NCBI GenBank assembly: GCA_943737045.1
Contig: CALSFV010000447.1
Coordinates: forward strand, 62,001 to 126,000
DNA length: 64,000 nucleotides
From: Parapristionchus giblindavisi
Lineage: Eukaryota; Nematoda; Chromadorea; Rhabditida; Diplogasteridae
Direction: 5' to 3'
The translations under genes were made by a program, and so were the position numbers. The number at the start of each line of letters is the position of its first letter. The stretch's first letter is position 1. The notes beneath the pieces are model-generated. The model did no database searches. It was given only the letters and a program-made list of their open reading frames with translations, and was not told the DNA's origin. Of the stretch, positions 23,049 to 35,804 are shown piece by piece.

Positions 23049-25303
23049 ATGGGTTCATTTTCATTTCGTCTTTGTTCATTTCTCATTCTCTTCATCACTT
23101 CCATTGCTCTTCTCTACTATGCATGGTCAAATGCACCAGAACACGCGGGTACTATACCCAAACCACGTCATATACCAAGGACTATTGATGATCTCAAAGG
23201 AGTATCGCTATTTCTAGCGAGTTATAGGTGAGTGACATCACTTGTTCATTAAAGGGACATCCCGAGCTGATTTTACTCTTTCCATGCTGGCAACACTCAT
23301 AAAAAAAAACGAGAGAGTTTCAAATTAGCTCGTGTGTGCCTTTAAGGGATATTGAGAGGGAGTACGAGAAGTACATATAGAACACGAAACGTCAGAAGAC
23401 AAATTGAAATAATAATCTCTGATTTCTGATCAATAACTATTTTGAGTTCTCCAAGATCAAATTTACCCCATCCATAAATCTTTTTAGGGACAGTCACTTC
23501 ACTTATACGATGTTTCTCTTCTCATTTGCCTATCTCTTCAAGCAGACCTTTGCCATACCGGGATCATTCTTCATGGTTAGTTCCGTCGTCTTACATCCAA
23601 ATTGAGATATTGATTGATTTGGTGATTGTCCAATCATCCATCACTTTAATGCCGTGCTATCATTCCATTTATAACTTGTAGATCAAGCGCCTTTTGTGTA
23701 ATGATGTATATATTATAATAGTTGACGATGATATCATATTGGATGCCAGTGGATAATTTCAATAAATACAATCTTTATCAAATTATATACTGACTAAATA
23801 ATTACCTCCAATTAGCTAAAACTGACAATGTTCATGTCTTTAAAGAGAAATTATTTAAAATGAGCGCGAATCTAAGTTCCTATGCAATTGATCTTGTCAG
23901 ATGATATTTTGAACTTCATCACAGTTTCAAATATTTACCATTTGTCATTAGTGTATTGATTACAGAACCTATTGGCGGGAGCTCTATTCGGACGATGGTT
24001 GGGATCGATAATCGTATGCGCCGTGACTGCTGCAGGTATACGGTAGTTATGGACCGAAGGAAATACTGTGGATCACTTTGTCACTCTCTGTATAGTGAAT
24101 GAAAAAATCTTTGATCTTTGGACAGATAATTCGAACTTGTACTGTGAATGTCACACTAAGTTTTTGTATTTAACCACTGAAGATTAGTTACTCACTGAAT
24201 ATGTAGTGTGATAAAATGATGTCTTAGTTCTTTTGCAGTACTTCTTTTATCTTATTGTATTAAAAAAATCGCACAACATGCAAATATTTGCTCGAGAGAG
24301 TGGTCAGATCCATCTAATATCCTTTTATTCTTTCGAGGTGCATCAATGTGCTACATTCTTTCATCCAAACTAGCCAGACCCTTTGTCGAGCGATGCTTCA
24401 AGAAGCGAATTCGAACCTTGAGAGATACTGTGAGTACATCTTATTGATTTTCGATTTATATAATCAATCAATCAATCAATATTTTCTATTCAGGTCCACG
24501 AGAATGAACATCGACTCTTCTACTTTCTGTTATGTGCCAGGTTTGTTGATTATTGATTTCGTTTGGTTACTGTAGACGAGATATTGATTGCTTGACACAT
24601 CGTAACCATAATAACGATAATAATTAAAATAGTAATAGATTTGTGGTGTGATATTGATGAATATTTACCATATTAACGTAGCATATTATTATAAGGCATA
24701 CTATATTTCTGTACTATGATAAACTATAATTTATCTTATTGTTATATCAATGAAGAATTATCAATGACATCTTTTAATAAATAATTATAGATTCTTTCCC
24801 TTCACACCTCATTGGTTACTCAATATTTGCTCTCCATTCATCGACATACGACTCCCACAATTTGCTATGAGTGTATTGATTGGTAAGTACCGTAATCCAT
24901 TCCTTATCGATTGATTGTTTTACCGTAACCTCATCTTCTCAGGTCTCGCACCCTACAACGTTCTGTGTGTGCATGCGGGCGGCACTCTCGCACAGTTACA
25001 AACGGTGGGTGGTTGATTATCGATTGATTTTGTACAGTAGTCATCTCGGTTATTAATCAATACTTTCGCGATCAATTGTTAATGCCTATCGTAAATGATG
25101 TGTAGCATTGATGCAGTCACTGTAATCTATTGTAACTGTTATGCATTTATTCTACAGTAATCCTTATGTTTCCCTTTAAGATGTCAGATGTAATCGATAT
25201 CACGGTACTTCTCCAGTTGGTTGCTGTCGCAGCCATTATGGCTGGAATGGGAGTGTATTCTAAGAAGAGAAATAGAAGTCAGCCGGGTATCGAAGTGCAC
25301 TAA
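23049..25303 (+). CDS. TMEM41A-like VTT-domain membrane protein, copy 2
   Basis: Eight exons join in phase to 250 aa: 23049-23227, 23488-23575, 23966-24035, 24338-24429, 24494-24540, 24791-24882, 24943-25004, 25181-25303. The first seven exons have the same lengths as copy 1 (179, 88, 70, 92, 47, 92, 62 nt) and the same phases, so the pair arose by tandem duplication. Key stretches are KQTFAIPGSFFMNLLAGALF, FFPFTPHWLLNICSPFIDI and SVLIGLAPYNVLCVHAGGTL. The N-terminus has one hydrophobic segment. The introns are longer than in copy 1; intron 1 contains a short palindromic MITE. The C-terminus has extra basic residues (KKRNRSQPG). It is a multi-pass membrane protein of the ER/Golgi system, by family; no activity is shown. 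Confidence 0.9.
23253..23347. mobile_element. Short palindromic MITE (CTCTCCGC family), copy in an intron
   Basis: A degenerate copy of a family whose ends read roughly GGCACACCCCAAGCTAATTT and its inverse. Here the right end GTTTCAAATTAGCTCGTGTG is best preserved. It lies in intron 1 of the second TMEM41A-like gene. Other copies are at 28.85, 42.87, 50.07 and 50.67 kb. Confidence 0.65.
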
Positions 25304-25836
25304 CCGACCCAAACGGAATATGTAGTTTGATCTTTGATCCTTATCTGTACTTTGATCACGAAATTTCAATTGTCTATAGGAAGTGTGTATGAGTATACTA
25401 AACTTTACAACACAATTGTTTCTAGTCAGAGCTCGCATTATTGTATACCAATTTTTTTTGTTTTGTTTATTAACATTTTTATTGTTTATTGAAACGAGTA
25501 TAACTTGTGTGTGATTTAAAATAACTAATAAGGTAAAGTAATCTAGTCGGGTAAATGTACTGTAATATAGTCTTTCATCGATTGTTCCAGAGATGTCTTG
25601 TACAAATCACCCTCTTTTTGTGCTAATCAGATTAAATTATATTTATCGATTGTTTGTTCACTAACAACATTGCACATGAGAATGAGAATGATAAAGAGAT
25701 TGAGAGTATCACGGGGGTTTCGAAGAAAGACATCGGGGATTACGGTAACTATCTGATATGGTATCGATCACCATCATGAGATATTAACAAAGAATAATCG
25801 ATATTCTAGACAAGAGAAAAACAATCAATATATAGT
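25304..25836. other. Convergent intergenic region
   Basis: Lies between the 3' ends of the plus-strand TMEM41A-like gene and the minus-strand secreted-protein gene. TTTATT near 25466 could be the complement of an AATAAA signal. Nothing else supportable. Confidence 0.5.
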
Positions 25837-28023
25837 TTATATCAATCTAGATCCAGGTTTGTAGTAATATGAGGGAGGAAGAGTAGGAGATGAGTCAACT
25901 TCTTCTGAAGATGATTCACTCTCAAAGAAGGCAGCTACGTACGGATGAACTACAATATACGGTATCTCACTTTGGGGTAGCTATCGCTAACTGATTTTAT
26001 TACCCCATGCATGAACTATACCGTACTTGTTGTTGACGTGATTGATGGTAATGGCTTCTCATCTCTCTGACGTCCATTGAAAGTATCGATCGCCTTGTTT
26101 AGTTGATCGTCCTGAATGGATTATATGAGGTATACGGTAGTCGGTTATTGATTGGTACAACCTCCATTTGATTGATGGTCTTCGCTACTTTGAATGACGA
26201 AAACTTTGGTGGTGATGCTGTCTTAGTGGGAATGGTTGATGATACGGTATCCTTTATTGATTGATCATGGCTCAATCGATTTGAGTTCTTCAACGCCACT
26301 TTTACATCTGAAAATGTATGAATTGATCTTTGATCTTTGATCTTTGATAACTCACTCGACACACAGTAAATGCCTCTCTTATTGGTTCGATATTGAACTG
26401 TCTTGAGGAATACGATATCGTACTTACCGCCTCCTGTAGCGCGTGCGTTTGCTGCCTAAGTAATCTTTGATCTTTGATTATCTTCATAGTATTATTATCA
26501 TCATTTTCTGCTCATATAACATATTATGACAACATTTGAAGTGTGAAAATCTTTGAGATCAATATTAACAAATTGATCTTTGATCTTTCACACCTGGCAA
26601 TTAAGTCGTGCACATTTCTCTGACGCCGAGGCAACAGTTTCTCCTCTCGATGAACCCAGAATTTCACCCGAACATTGCTGAAACAACAAGAACTTGATCT
26701 TTGATCTTTGATCTTTAGTTCCAAACCTGATTGTAATATGTTAAATATGGTGCGGGTTTCGTAGTCTTTTCATCTGTATTATCTCCTTCAATACGTCGAC
26801 TGATACGATCTCCTTCCATCTAATCAACATTATTTTAACAATTTTTGTTCTATTTCTTTCAAAAAGCGTGTGAACTTTTCCATTTGGTTTTTATGGTTTT
26901 CGCATGGAGCATTTGACTTTTGTTTAGCCTTACCCAGCGACACTTACGGTATATTATTCTTGGAAGCTGGGACCGATGAAAAGACGAAATATCGATTAGT
27001 AAATATAAAGTTAAATGTTGGATAGATTTGTTTGTCATAGTAATAACTTGTTTGCGGATATGCCCACAGAACGAAAAGAAAAGTGCAAACACAACTTACA
27101 CTGTACTTGACCTTGGATTGGCTTGAACTGACCGACTGAAACATACAATAGGTTACGGTATACGACTGTCTAATCAATCGATACCTCTGGAATTACTGTA
27201 GTCGGGGGTAGATCGTAGTCTTCAGGCGTTGGAGACGCGCTGACTTGCATTTGCTGAGGAGGACTCTGCAGAGGACTCGGTTGATTCACAAACGGATTAG
27301 GATACTGTAATGGTGGTGATTACTGTAGTCTATCGATCGATGGATACTTACACTTCCGAGAACTGGAAATAGTGTGGTCATATGTGGTAGAAGTCCCATA
27401 ATTTCAGTGGGAGGAGATGGAGGAGGAGGGGCTGCGGCTGCCACTCCCTTCTTGTATGATGCAAATGCATACGAATCTCCATGACTATCCTGCAAATATC
27501 GATTCATTCATCGATTATTGATTGATTTATTTGTGATGAGTGCTGAACTGATATGCAAAAAATACTATGAAAGAATCATTTACATTCTGAACAATCTACA
27601 GAAAATATCGATGGATGATAAGGGGACGTGTGATATACCTGTCATGGGCTTTTTTGCAACAAAATTAGGGAGTGAACGTTTAATTTTCTTACGCTCGCAA
27701 AAACCTCCGAATTACTGGAATTGTTTCGAATACATAGCCAGTAAATTAATAGTATCAAAACAATAAATGAATAATAGTTAATGAACCAACATAAGATGGT
27801 CCTTCATCATAACTTCCTCCACTTCCATATGATTGATAGTATCCTTTAGAACACGATGGTGTCCCACATGATGTCCCACCACCCATTCCTAGATATTGAT
27901 TCATATTATTGATCGATTATCGATTGAATACTAATCAATACCTGGTAGACAAGCGCTCGTCCCAGCTACCAGCACGAGTAGTGTGACTACCGTAGCCTCT
28001 GCTTGGTGATGGTAGTGCGTCAT
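25837..28023 (-). CDS. Predicted secreted protein, low-complexity N-terminal half and Cys module, unknown function
   Basis: Thirteen GT-AG exons on the minus strand join in phase to 365 aa: 28023-27942, 27888-27791, 27489-27352, 27304-27185, 27135-27100, 26966-26934, 26819-26727, 26677-26594, 26455-26428, 26397-26356, 26307-26162, 26111-26027, 25949-25837. The N-terminus has a hydrophobic run (VVTLLVLVAGTSA) that fits a signal peptide cleaved before CLPGMGGG. A Gly/Ser/Tyr region with two Cys, then a Pro-rich stretch (AAAAPPPPSPP), follow. Residues about 198-251 form a small Cys module (YYNQQCSGE, SEKCARLNCQAANA, RGIYCVS). The tail is Ser/Thr/Lys-rich and ends PSYYYKPGSRLI. It resembles nematode cuticle or extracellular-matrix proteins in style, but I assign no family. 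Four introns carry GATCTTT repeats. The shortest exons (27100-27135, 26934-26966) and the 3' end are the least certain. Confidence 0.6.
26328..26348 (-). repeat. GATCTTT heptamer repeats in introns
   Basis: TTGATCTTTGATCTTTGATC-type runs occur here and at about 26463-26479, 26574-26590 and 26693-26716, each inside a different intron of the secreted-protein gene. Other runs lie near 968-990, 31588-31620, 33428-33462, 49141-49158, 61806-61820 and 62508-62520. Confidence 0.9.
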
Positions 28024-28274
28024 GATGTGTCTGTGAATTGGCAATTGACAGAGTACACCACGGAAGATGAGGAATATGAATGATTGAGGATAGGGGAATG
28101 GATGAGTTGATGGGTGTCCACAATGAGTGGGCGGAGTCTGATTGATCGATCTACTCTATTGTATTGATAGTACGACTATGACTTGTTAGTCCAAGGAACA
28201 GACTAGTGTCCCCCCTAGTGATCTCTAACGTATATTAGTATGTATATTCACTATTACCATTACTACTTCGTTAT

Positions 28275-28335
28275 CTCTCCCTCTCCCTCTCCCTCTCCTT
28301 CTCCCTCTCCCTCTCCTTCTCCTTCTCCTTCTCAC
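28275..28335 (+). repeat. (CTCCCT)n / (CTCCTT)n microsatellite
   Basis: About ten hexamer units. It is one of many such tracts between 13 and 63 kb. Confidence 0.9.
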
Positions 28336-28435
28336 TCCTCCTTTCTTTCATCATGGCAGTTTCGTGTGAGCGATCTGGGGGCACTTACGTAATACATTAA
28401 CGATCCATGAAATGAGACTGTGCGAAGATGAGGAA

Positions 28436-28540
28436 AGGATGGGAGAGGAAGAGGGAGAGGGAGAGGGAAAGAGAACGAGAGGAAGAGGGAGAGAGAGGGA
28501 AGAAGAGGGAGAGGGAGAGGATGGTCAAGAAGGAGAGGGA
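28436..28540 (+). repeat. (GGGAGA)n purine tract
   Basis: Degenerate GGGAGA/GAAGAG units. They create a long Glu/Gly-rich open frame (28412-28783) that I do not call as a gene. Confidence 0.85.
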
Positions 28541-28845
28541 GAAGATGACAAGGAGTTGTATTGGTATACCATACGCGGAATACCAGAATGGCATCTTTTA
28601 AAGTCTAAGGTGGAAAGATTGAATAATGGGATATGTACGATGAGGATAGGAAAGATGGTAATCAAAGAAAGATACAGCACATCAGAATCCCCCAGTGACT
28701 CCCCGGGTCACTCGGGGCGCCCATTTTCACTGTTGGATTCTGCTGTACTGTATGGATTAGTAAAGGGATTAGTATTTCTTTGAAAGCATTACCGCTCGAA
28801 ACCGGAACTTTGGAAACTGATTTTTAAAACTATTTTTATCATTAA

Positions 28846-28968
28846 ATAACACCACATGCTAATTTGAAACTCTCCGCACTGACTACACTCACTAGTTTTT
28901 TTTGTCTGCGAGAGAGTGCTACCAGAGCAGAGGGTTGAATCAGCTTGGGGTGTGCCTCTAACTTGATC
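28846..28968. mobile_element. Short palindromic MITE (CTCTCCGC family)
   Basis: Starts near CATGCTAATTTGAAACTCTC and ends near AATCAGCTTGGGGTGTGCC, with an inner GCGAGAGAGTG. Imperfect inverted repeat, same family as 50072-50175. Confidence 0.75.
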
Positions 28969-28969
28969 C

Positions 28970-30526
28970 CTTCAGAAAAATACTTCTTATATAAGAATAA
29001 TTTGGTAGTTCCACAACGTCCAGTTCGAGAACCTTATTTCCATACAGTCATACTTCCCATTTCACTATCACATTCAAATCTTCGAATTTGTATAGAAATA
29101 TGCAAATAACGCTAAATATTATTCGCAAGTTGAAAATTTAAAGGATAGTACGAAAAGCTTAACAGTCGATGGCACTGAAACGATTTTCTAGGGTTTCACG
29201 AAACTTTTGATAGCAGTAAAGTACTGTCTTGACGTTAAAATAGAATATATTTTGATCCGCTCAAAAATCGGGAAACAAAAAGAAAATCAGTATCAGTATC
29301 TTCTCTTGCGCATTTTTCTTTTCATGTCTTTTGAGCACTACGTTATTATAATTCTACGGTGCTTTTCATCACTCTCGCCACTATTCCGAACTGGACACAA
29401 TAAGTTCGAACACTAACGACTGTATCATAATGAGAAAGAAATGAAAGATAGATTGAAATGAGGAAAAGACAGGAAGAGATGAATAAGGGACAATGAAGAA
29501 AATATGAGGAATGACGATGTCTCTATCCTTATTCCCTCCTTTCCCATTACCGGTACATCCAACCTTGGACATATCTGCAAACATGGACCTAGTGCCATGT
29601 GAATCTCTACCTCTCCTTTTTGGATCTCACCCTCTCCTTTTCGATCTCTCTCTCTCCATTTCCGTCTCTCCCTCTCCTTTTTCTACTTCTGGGCATACTT
29701 GTGAGCTCTTTTTATGGTCACCGGAAACGATAATCGAATAGTTTCATTGAAATCTCTAAGAGTGGAAGTGAGGATGACTGAGTCAGATGTACTGTAATTC
29801 GAGTGACTAGATGACACTACTGCAGACATGTTGGAGACTATTGTTAGTAGAACTAGAGAGTACGTCAATGGAGGAGAGTACAGACAGTGAGAGAGTATAC
29901 GAGAGAGGGAAGGAATTGGAGAGAGTGTACAGTGGAGAGAGTAGTATAATGTATGGGAAAAGAGAAGTAGCTTAGAGTGTTAATGGGAGAATGAAAAAGA
30001 TGATGAGAGATATGAAGGGATGAAGTAATTGATTGTAATGGAGGATAGAGAGATTAGTACAATAGATGAGTGTGTAGATTAATATAAATGAATTGTTTAT
30101 TATGTACGAATATAGCGTTTCATGCACATTGAATTTAAAATTATTAGATGTGAACTTAATTATATTAGAAATTGCGGTTTATGATGTTTGAAGAGTTTTG
30201 GCTGTACTTCGGTTAAGAAGATCATATTCATTTAATAAAAGATAATTCCGATTTGGATCTAAATCTCATTCATAATATGATGTTCAAAAGTCACGTAAAG
30301 AAAAGAAAAATGCATTTCTTTAGTTTTCGCTTCTTTTGAAAAAAAAGCATAAAACACACCATCAATCTAGCGACCTAGAGGGTTTCTTCAACAAGAGGAC
30401 ATCTTACCGATGCCAAAACATTTGGAACGATCAAATTCCCGGTTCTAATGAATTACCACTTTAGACGATGGGAATTATGACAACTAAATAAAAAAAACAA
30501 TACGTCCAAGTTTCTAGTGTGAAATA
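28970..30526. other. Gene-poor stretch
   Basis: No convincing gene. A short minus-strand open stretch starting with ATG at 29829 has a plausible donor at about 29699, but I could not extend it to a believable protein. It includes CTCTCC-rich sequence at 29610-29690. Confidence 0.45.
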
Positions 30527-30528
30527 TA

Positions 30529-32337
30529 CAGTATCGGCCAAAAGTCTCCGGACACTTTTCATTTTTTTATAACTTTTGATCCAGGAAAGCAATCAAGCTG
30601 ATCTTTTCAGCCAATGTACGGAATTTATCAAGGAATACAACCATGATGTGTTGGGGTTACTAAATCAGTTCACTGTTGCGTAATGATGATGCAATCGAAA
30701 TACACTTTTTTGAAAATTTACAATTTTTTAGTGATATGTCGTTTTCTTCTGAAACACTGTGAGAGTGGAGAACTACACTAGGGCCGCACAGTGAAAAAAT
30801 CCGAAATGGCTCCGACTCCGATTTCGAGCTGTAGCTTTGTTGAAAATTTGACCTCCAGAATTTAAAATTCAGCTTCTAGATGTGCTAACGACCCGTCTAA
30901 CAAGGGGATGTTCGCAACTTGTCCTGGCCATATGAGATGGCAATAGCATTACTATGATCAGTTTTCGATGCTGATTACGAATCCGTTTAAAGAAAGTGCC
31001 TAATCGACCTGAGTTTCGAGGAAATCGATAATTTGATTCGGAAATTCGTATGGTTTCCTGCGCAAACCGTCCGGGTGGGCTGGTGAACTCATCTATAAAC
31101 TCTCGCAGTAGCCTACCTTTCATCACTGGATCTTTCCGATGCAATCCAGACAGTTTGTGAGGGAAACTACACGAATTTTCGAATTAACAAGCCAAATTTC
31201 AATACCGATTTTCTCGAAACAGAGGTCGATTAGGCACTTTCTGAATACGGATTCGTAATAAGCATCGAAAACTGATTCTAGTCATGCTATTGCCAGCTCA
31301 TATGGTCAGGACAAGTTGGGAGCATCTCCTTGTAGTGGTAAGCGATGTTTATTCCCTGATTATGGTAGTCATAGTTCTTCATTCGCACTCGGGGCATGAA
31401 AATCAATTTTTTCGGAAGGACTGATTTTGAGACCCTACCGTTCAGAGGCTTGTCTTCTAAAATTATGTTTCCTCCGCAGGCAGCTTTGCAATGTATCACA
31501 TATGTATTTCCCTTATTTTGGTTAAGCTCCGATTCCTTTCAGACCCGCAGCAAACGCTCTGCTCAGGTCTACTCGGTTGTAGCGAGTAAAGATCAAAATA
31601 CAAAGATCAAAGATCAAAGTTCAGCAATAGTGTAAAAACTTTTGTGAACATCTCTAACATGCATTGGTACTTTGAAACTATCATATTTAATCAATAGAGG
31701 CCCAGGGGCGAGTGCAGTAAGAGAGAAAGCGCAAGAGCGCGCACCGAGTAGACCTCAGCATAACTTTGGCTGTGGGTATGAAACGAATCGGAACAAAACT
31801 AAAATGAGGGAAATAAATATATTATGATACATTGCAAAGCTCCATGCGATGGAACCATAATTTTAGAAAAACTGTGGGGTCTCCAAATCAGCCCTTCCAA
31901 AAAAAATTAATCTGGGAATAAACATCGCTTACCACTAGCATCATTTTGGCGCTTATAGTTAGTACGAGTGGTTAGCACATCTAGAAGCTGATTTTTAAAT
32001 TTTGGAGGTCAAACTTTCAACGAAGATACAGCTCGAAATCGGAGTTTCGGAGCCATTTCGGATTTTTTTCACTGTGCGGCCCTAGTGTAGTTCTCCACTC
32101 TCACAGTGTTTCAGAAGAAAACGACATATCACTAAAAAAAATGTAAATTTTCAAAATAGTGTATTTCGATTGCATCATCATTACGCAACAGTGAACTGAT
32201 TTAGTAACCCCAACAGATGATGGTTGTATTCCTTGATAAATTCCGTACATTGGCTGAAAAGATCAGCTTGATTGCTTTCCTGGATCAAAAGTTATAAAAA
32301 AATGAAAAAAGTGTCCGGAGACTTTTGGCCGATACTG
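30529..32337. mobile_element. 1.8-kb nested foldback element with Tc1/mariner-like ends
   Basis: The ends are CAGTATCGGCCAAAAGTCTC and its inverse, each bounded by TA. The outer arms pair from 30529 to about 30890 and from about 31970 to 32337. Inside lie two further palindromes: 30900-31335 (two inverted copies of the repeat also found at 1140-1355), and about 31334-31935 (ends GTGGTAAGCGATGTTTATTC and its inverse, arms of about 230 bp). No intact transposase frame is visible. The TA target and terminal CAGT fit Tc1/mariner. Confidence 0.85.
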
Positions 32338-33634
32338 TAGATAGTGTTATCGGAAGAAGCGGCAAGATGTTTATATCCTAATGCCCATGTGCGTTGAGTA
32401 CTGTTATCATGCTTACCATTTCTATTTATTTTACTTTGTAATCATAAGTTATGAGCTATATTCATCTCTACTCTTTACACCTTTGTCTGTCTCTCTTTCT
32501 CTGTCGTCTCTCCTACCTTTAAACTCTCTCACTCACGAAGAACTTAGACTGCACAGCACAGCTGATTGCAAGATGGGATGAGAGAGGGAGGAAGTGAGAG
32601 GGGGGGGGGAAAGGGAGAGGGAGAAAGAGGAAGGTAGAGATAGGGAGAGGGAGAGAGGTAGAGTGAGAGGGGGATGCTCACGAGTAAAGTGATCAAGATA
32701 GAGTAATAGAGATAAAGTATAGTCGGAAGGTTGTAAGAGACGTAGCTGAATAATACGTCAACTCTGAGAGAAAAGTGAAGAAGACAAGTAATGTGATATC
32801 TGTTTATGATAGAAGACTGTTCAAGTAACGAAAATGATAGCACCCGAGGCCAGAGAGCACATAAAACGAGGAGTTTTCACTGAATTGCTTTTATTTTCGT
32901 AATTTTTGAACAGAGCATTACTCGTTTCCGCAAAATTACATTATTATTACATTATTACATATTACGCAACATTATTAAAGGTGGAGTTCCTCGGATATTT
33001 TCGAAATGTAACGAGAGAAAGTTTTTATTTTCATAATATTCATTACTGATCCCACGTAATAACTGACTAGTTTCATTTCTATTTCATCTATATTCAATTC
33101 ATGAAACATATTTCATTCAAGGAAACAAAAACAACGAAACTCGATTCTAATCGTTGGAGTGTTAGAAATAATCTCAAAAATAAAACAAAACAAAAATGGA
33201 ATATGGGTGAAATGTTCATTCACTTCATTCACTTGTCTCTCTCAACACAGACCAGAAATATGGACCTAGTTGCACAGCACAGATTAGAAGACATGACAAT
33301 TAACCACAAATTGAATGCGCAGACGCTTCTTCGGAATGTAAAATATCTTTGAGAAGTATAGTCTAATTTTTCGTTCTACAACGGTTTCTGTTATCCTGCA
33401 GAAGGTACAAGAACTATGCGATCGAATGATCTTTGATCTCCAATTTATGATCGTTGATCTTTAAGAATGTGAATCCTTCCTCAGTCACTTTATGGTCTCT
33501 CTTCCTCTTCGTGGGATCATTATGATCGTGATTTATCTATTAATTTAGCGAAGCTTGTGAGGGAGAGGAGAAGTTGTGTTTTGACGATTTGATTGTTGTG
33601 ATGAATGGATGAGTTGGAATAAGAGAATAAGAAG

Positions 33635-33712
33635 GGAGAGGGAGGAGAGGGAGAGGGAGAGGGAGAGAGAGAGAGAGAGGGAGAGAGAGAGAGAGGGAGA
33701 GGGAGAGAGAGG
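33635..33712 (+). repeat. (GAGGGA)n/(GA)n purine tract
   Basis: GGGAGA hexamers grading into GA dinucleotides. Long Leu/Ser open frames on the minus strand are artefacts of the repeat. Confidence 0.9.
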
Positions 33713-35804
33713 AAGAGAAAAAGCACGCAAACGCTCCAACGCAAAATCATTCTTTTTCTTCTTGTTGTGATTAGTTCAATATTTTCTCGATTATTTCGCT
33801 ATTTTCAATGTATTTTCATAACATCTTTTGTCCCTTTAGCTTCATCAACACGCAATCACAGACTCAAGTAGCTATTTTGTTGTTCTGACCATACTCATGC
33901 TCTATTCAAAAGTTGTGGCGGAGAAAGCTCTCCTCTTTTTTTGCAACCTCTTTTTTTCTTTATTTTTGTAAATATATAGATATTAATTGGACCAATTAGA
34001 GGAAGGAACACATTGAAAGATATGTGTTAATTAAATTATATTACTCTTATATTTATTGGCCAGATGTTATTCATGAAAACAAAGTAGAACATCACCGATT
34101 AGTTATATTCACTGTTCAATTCGATAGAAATGGGAGAATAGTCTGTCTAGACTTCATTTATTCAATGTTTTTACATCTTCGTACTCGATGAATTGTTGTT
34201 GGGAAAGACAGAAATAGATAGACGATGGTCGTGGAATTGATAGTGCATGTAGAAGACGTCAGACAACTAAATTTGACTCTCTCCACTCTGGATACTACTT
34301 TATCGCTTCTTTTTATTGGTAACCTTTGAGCAGACTTTTTTTCTTTTCTTGATCGACTATCAGAATGACATTTCTTGTCTTTGAAATAAATTTGGAATAT
34401 TAATTGAGTTATCATGGTAATTATCATTTTGAATGGAGATTGTTAAGAACAGATTACTGAGAATTATATCAATTTTGCAGTTTTGGGCGAAAATCTTTTC
34501 TAACACTTATTATGAATTGAGTAGACGAAGATATTTTTCATCCCATAAAGTCTTGAAAGAAAGGCCTCTTAATCTTTATGTTCTCCACTATCTCTAGTCT
34601 TCTCTCACTCATCATTATTCCTATTCCATAGGGAATTCTCATCCTATTCTAGTCTTCAGTCAATGAACTTCCATCAATCTTTCCAAGTTTGCTAAGAAAA
34701 CCATTGAATTTGAGGAAATGCTACCAATTAGTCAAGAAATGTACAAATGGTGTTAGTAGCTCTTTACACGCAAATTACAACATTTATAAAAGTAAAACCA
34801 TAGTAAGGAAAATTATAATAATAGTAATATTTAAACGTCAAGAATAATAGAAAATGAAAAGGAGAGTGATGATGTAGAGTTATAACGAAGGAAGTTATGA
34901 TAAATATCAAATGATGAAACTTGTGAAAGATGATTAGAAGATTTCATACATGGTTTTGTCTTTTTCTTTGTACTGAATTGTTAGAATTAAATGACGATTA
35001 TTTTTTTAGGATAGACCTAGAAAAACTTCGTTGATTATCCGCATTTTACTTATTCTTATGATCTTCATCACATATATTACATATATTCCGGTAAAAAAAG
35101 AAGACCCACTCCTTTATTTGAAATATCTCAATCACATTGCTTATTCTATTCTCAAACGAGCTCCATTTAGTCGTTTCGAAAAAAATTGCCACACAACTTT
35201 TCAACAATACATTATAGTGTATAATCCCCAATATCTCCTTTTCACATAATGTAAATATCCCCGACTCTCTCTTTTTCTTTGCATCGACGTAGACCTACCA
35301 TTTTCCGACTGCAACGTACTTTGTCTTTCAGAGGACGACGCATTTCGGAACCAATATAGTAGTATGGGTCAGACCTGAGCGGTGTAGGCGGTGTGGTAAA
35401 ATTATCCATAAAAACTTATGGACCAAACATTAACTACTTGCATAACATGGTCGAAATCCTCGTGATCTCATGGTACATTATCATAAGGTACCAAAGAAAA
35501 TCTTCAATTGGATGACGCCCATGAAGTATTTCATATGCGATAACATGGATTTTTATAAGCTTCCTGGTTGATTCTCACTTATGTTCTTTTCGTTTCTTTT
35601 GAACAGATCATAAATGTCTCTTCCTCTCTTCTTTTCTGTATCTCTTCCACAATTATATCTTCCTCTCTTCCTGTCTATCTCTCCATTTCCTCCTCTACCT
35701 CTATCTCTATCTCTTCTATCTCATCATTCTCCCATCAGTTAACTATGTCTGTCTTGTTCCGCTTCCTGCTGTGTTTATCTTGACCATTCCTATGTCCCTC
35801 CAAT

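Noticed and set aside
29683..29868. Minus-strand open stretch resembling a first exon (ATG at 29829)
   Set aside because: The only in-phase continuation I found ends after about ten residues, so I could not support a gene.
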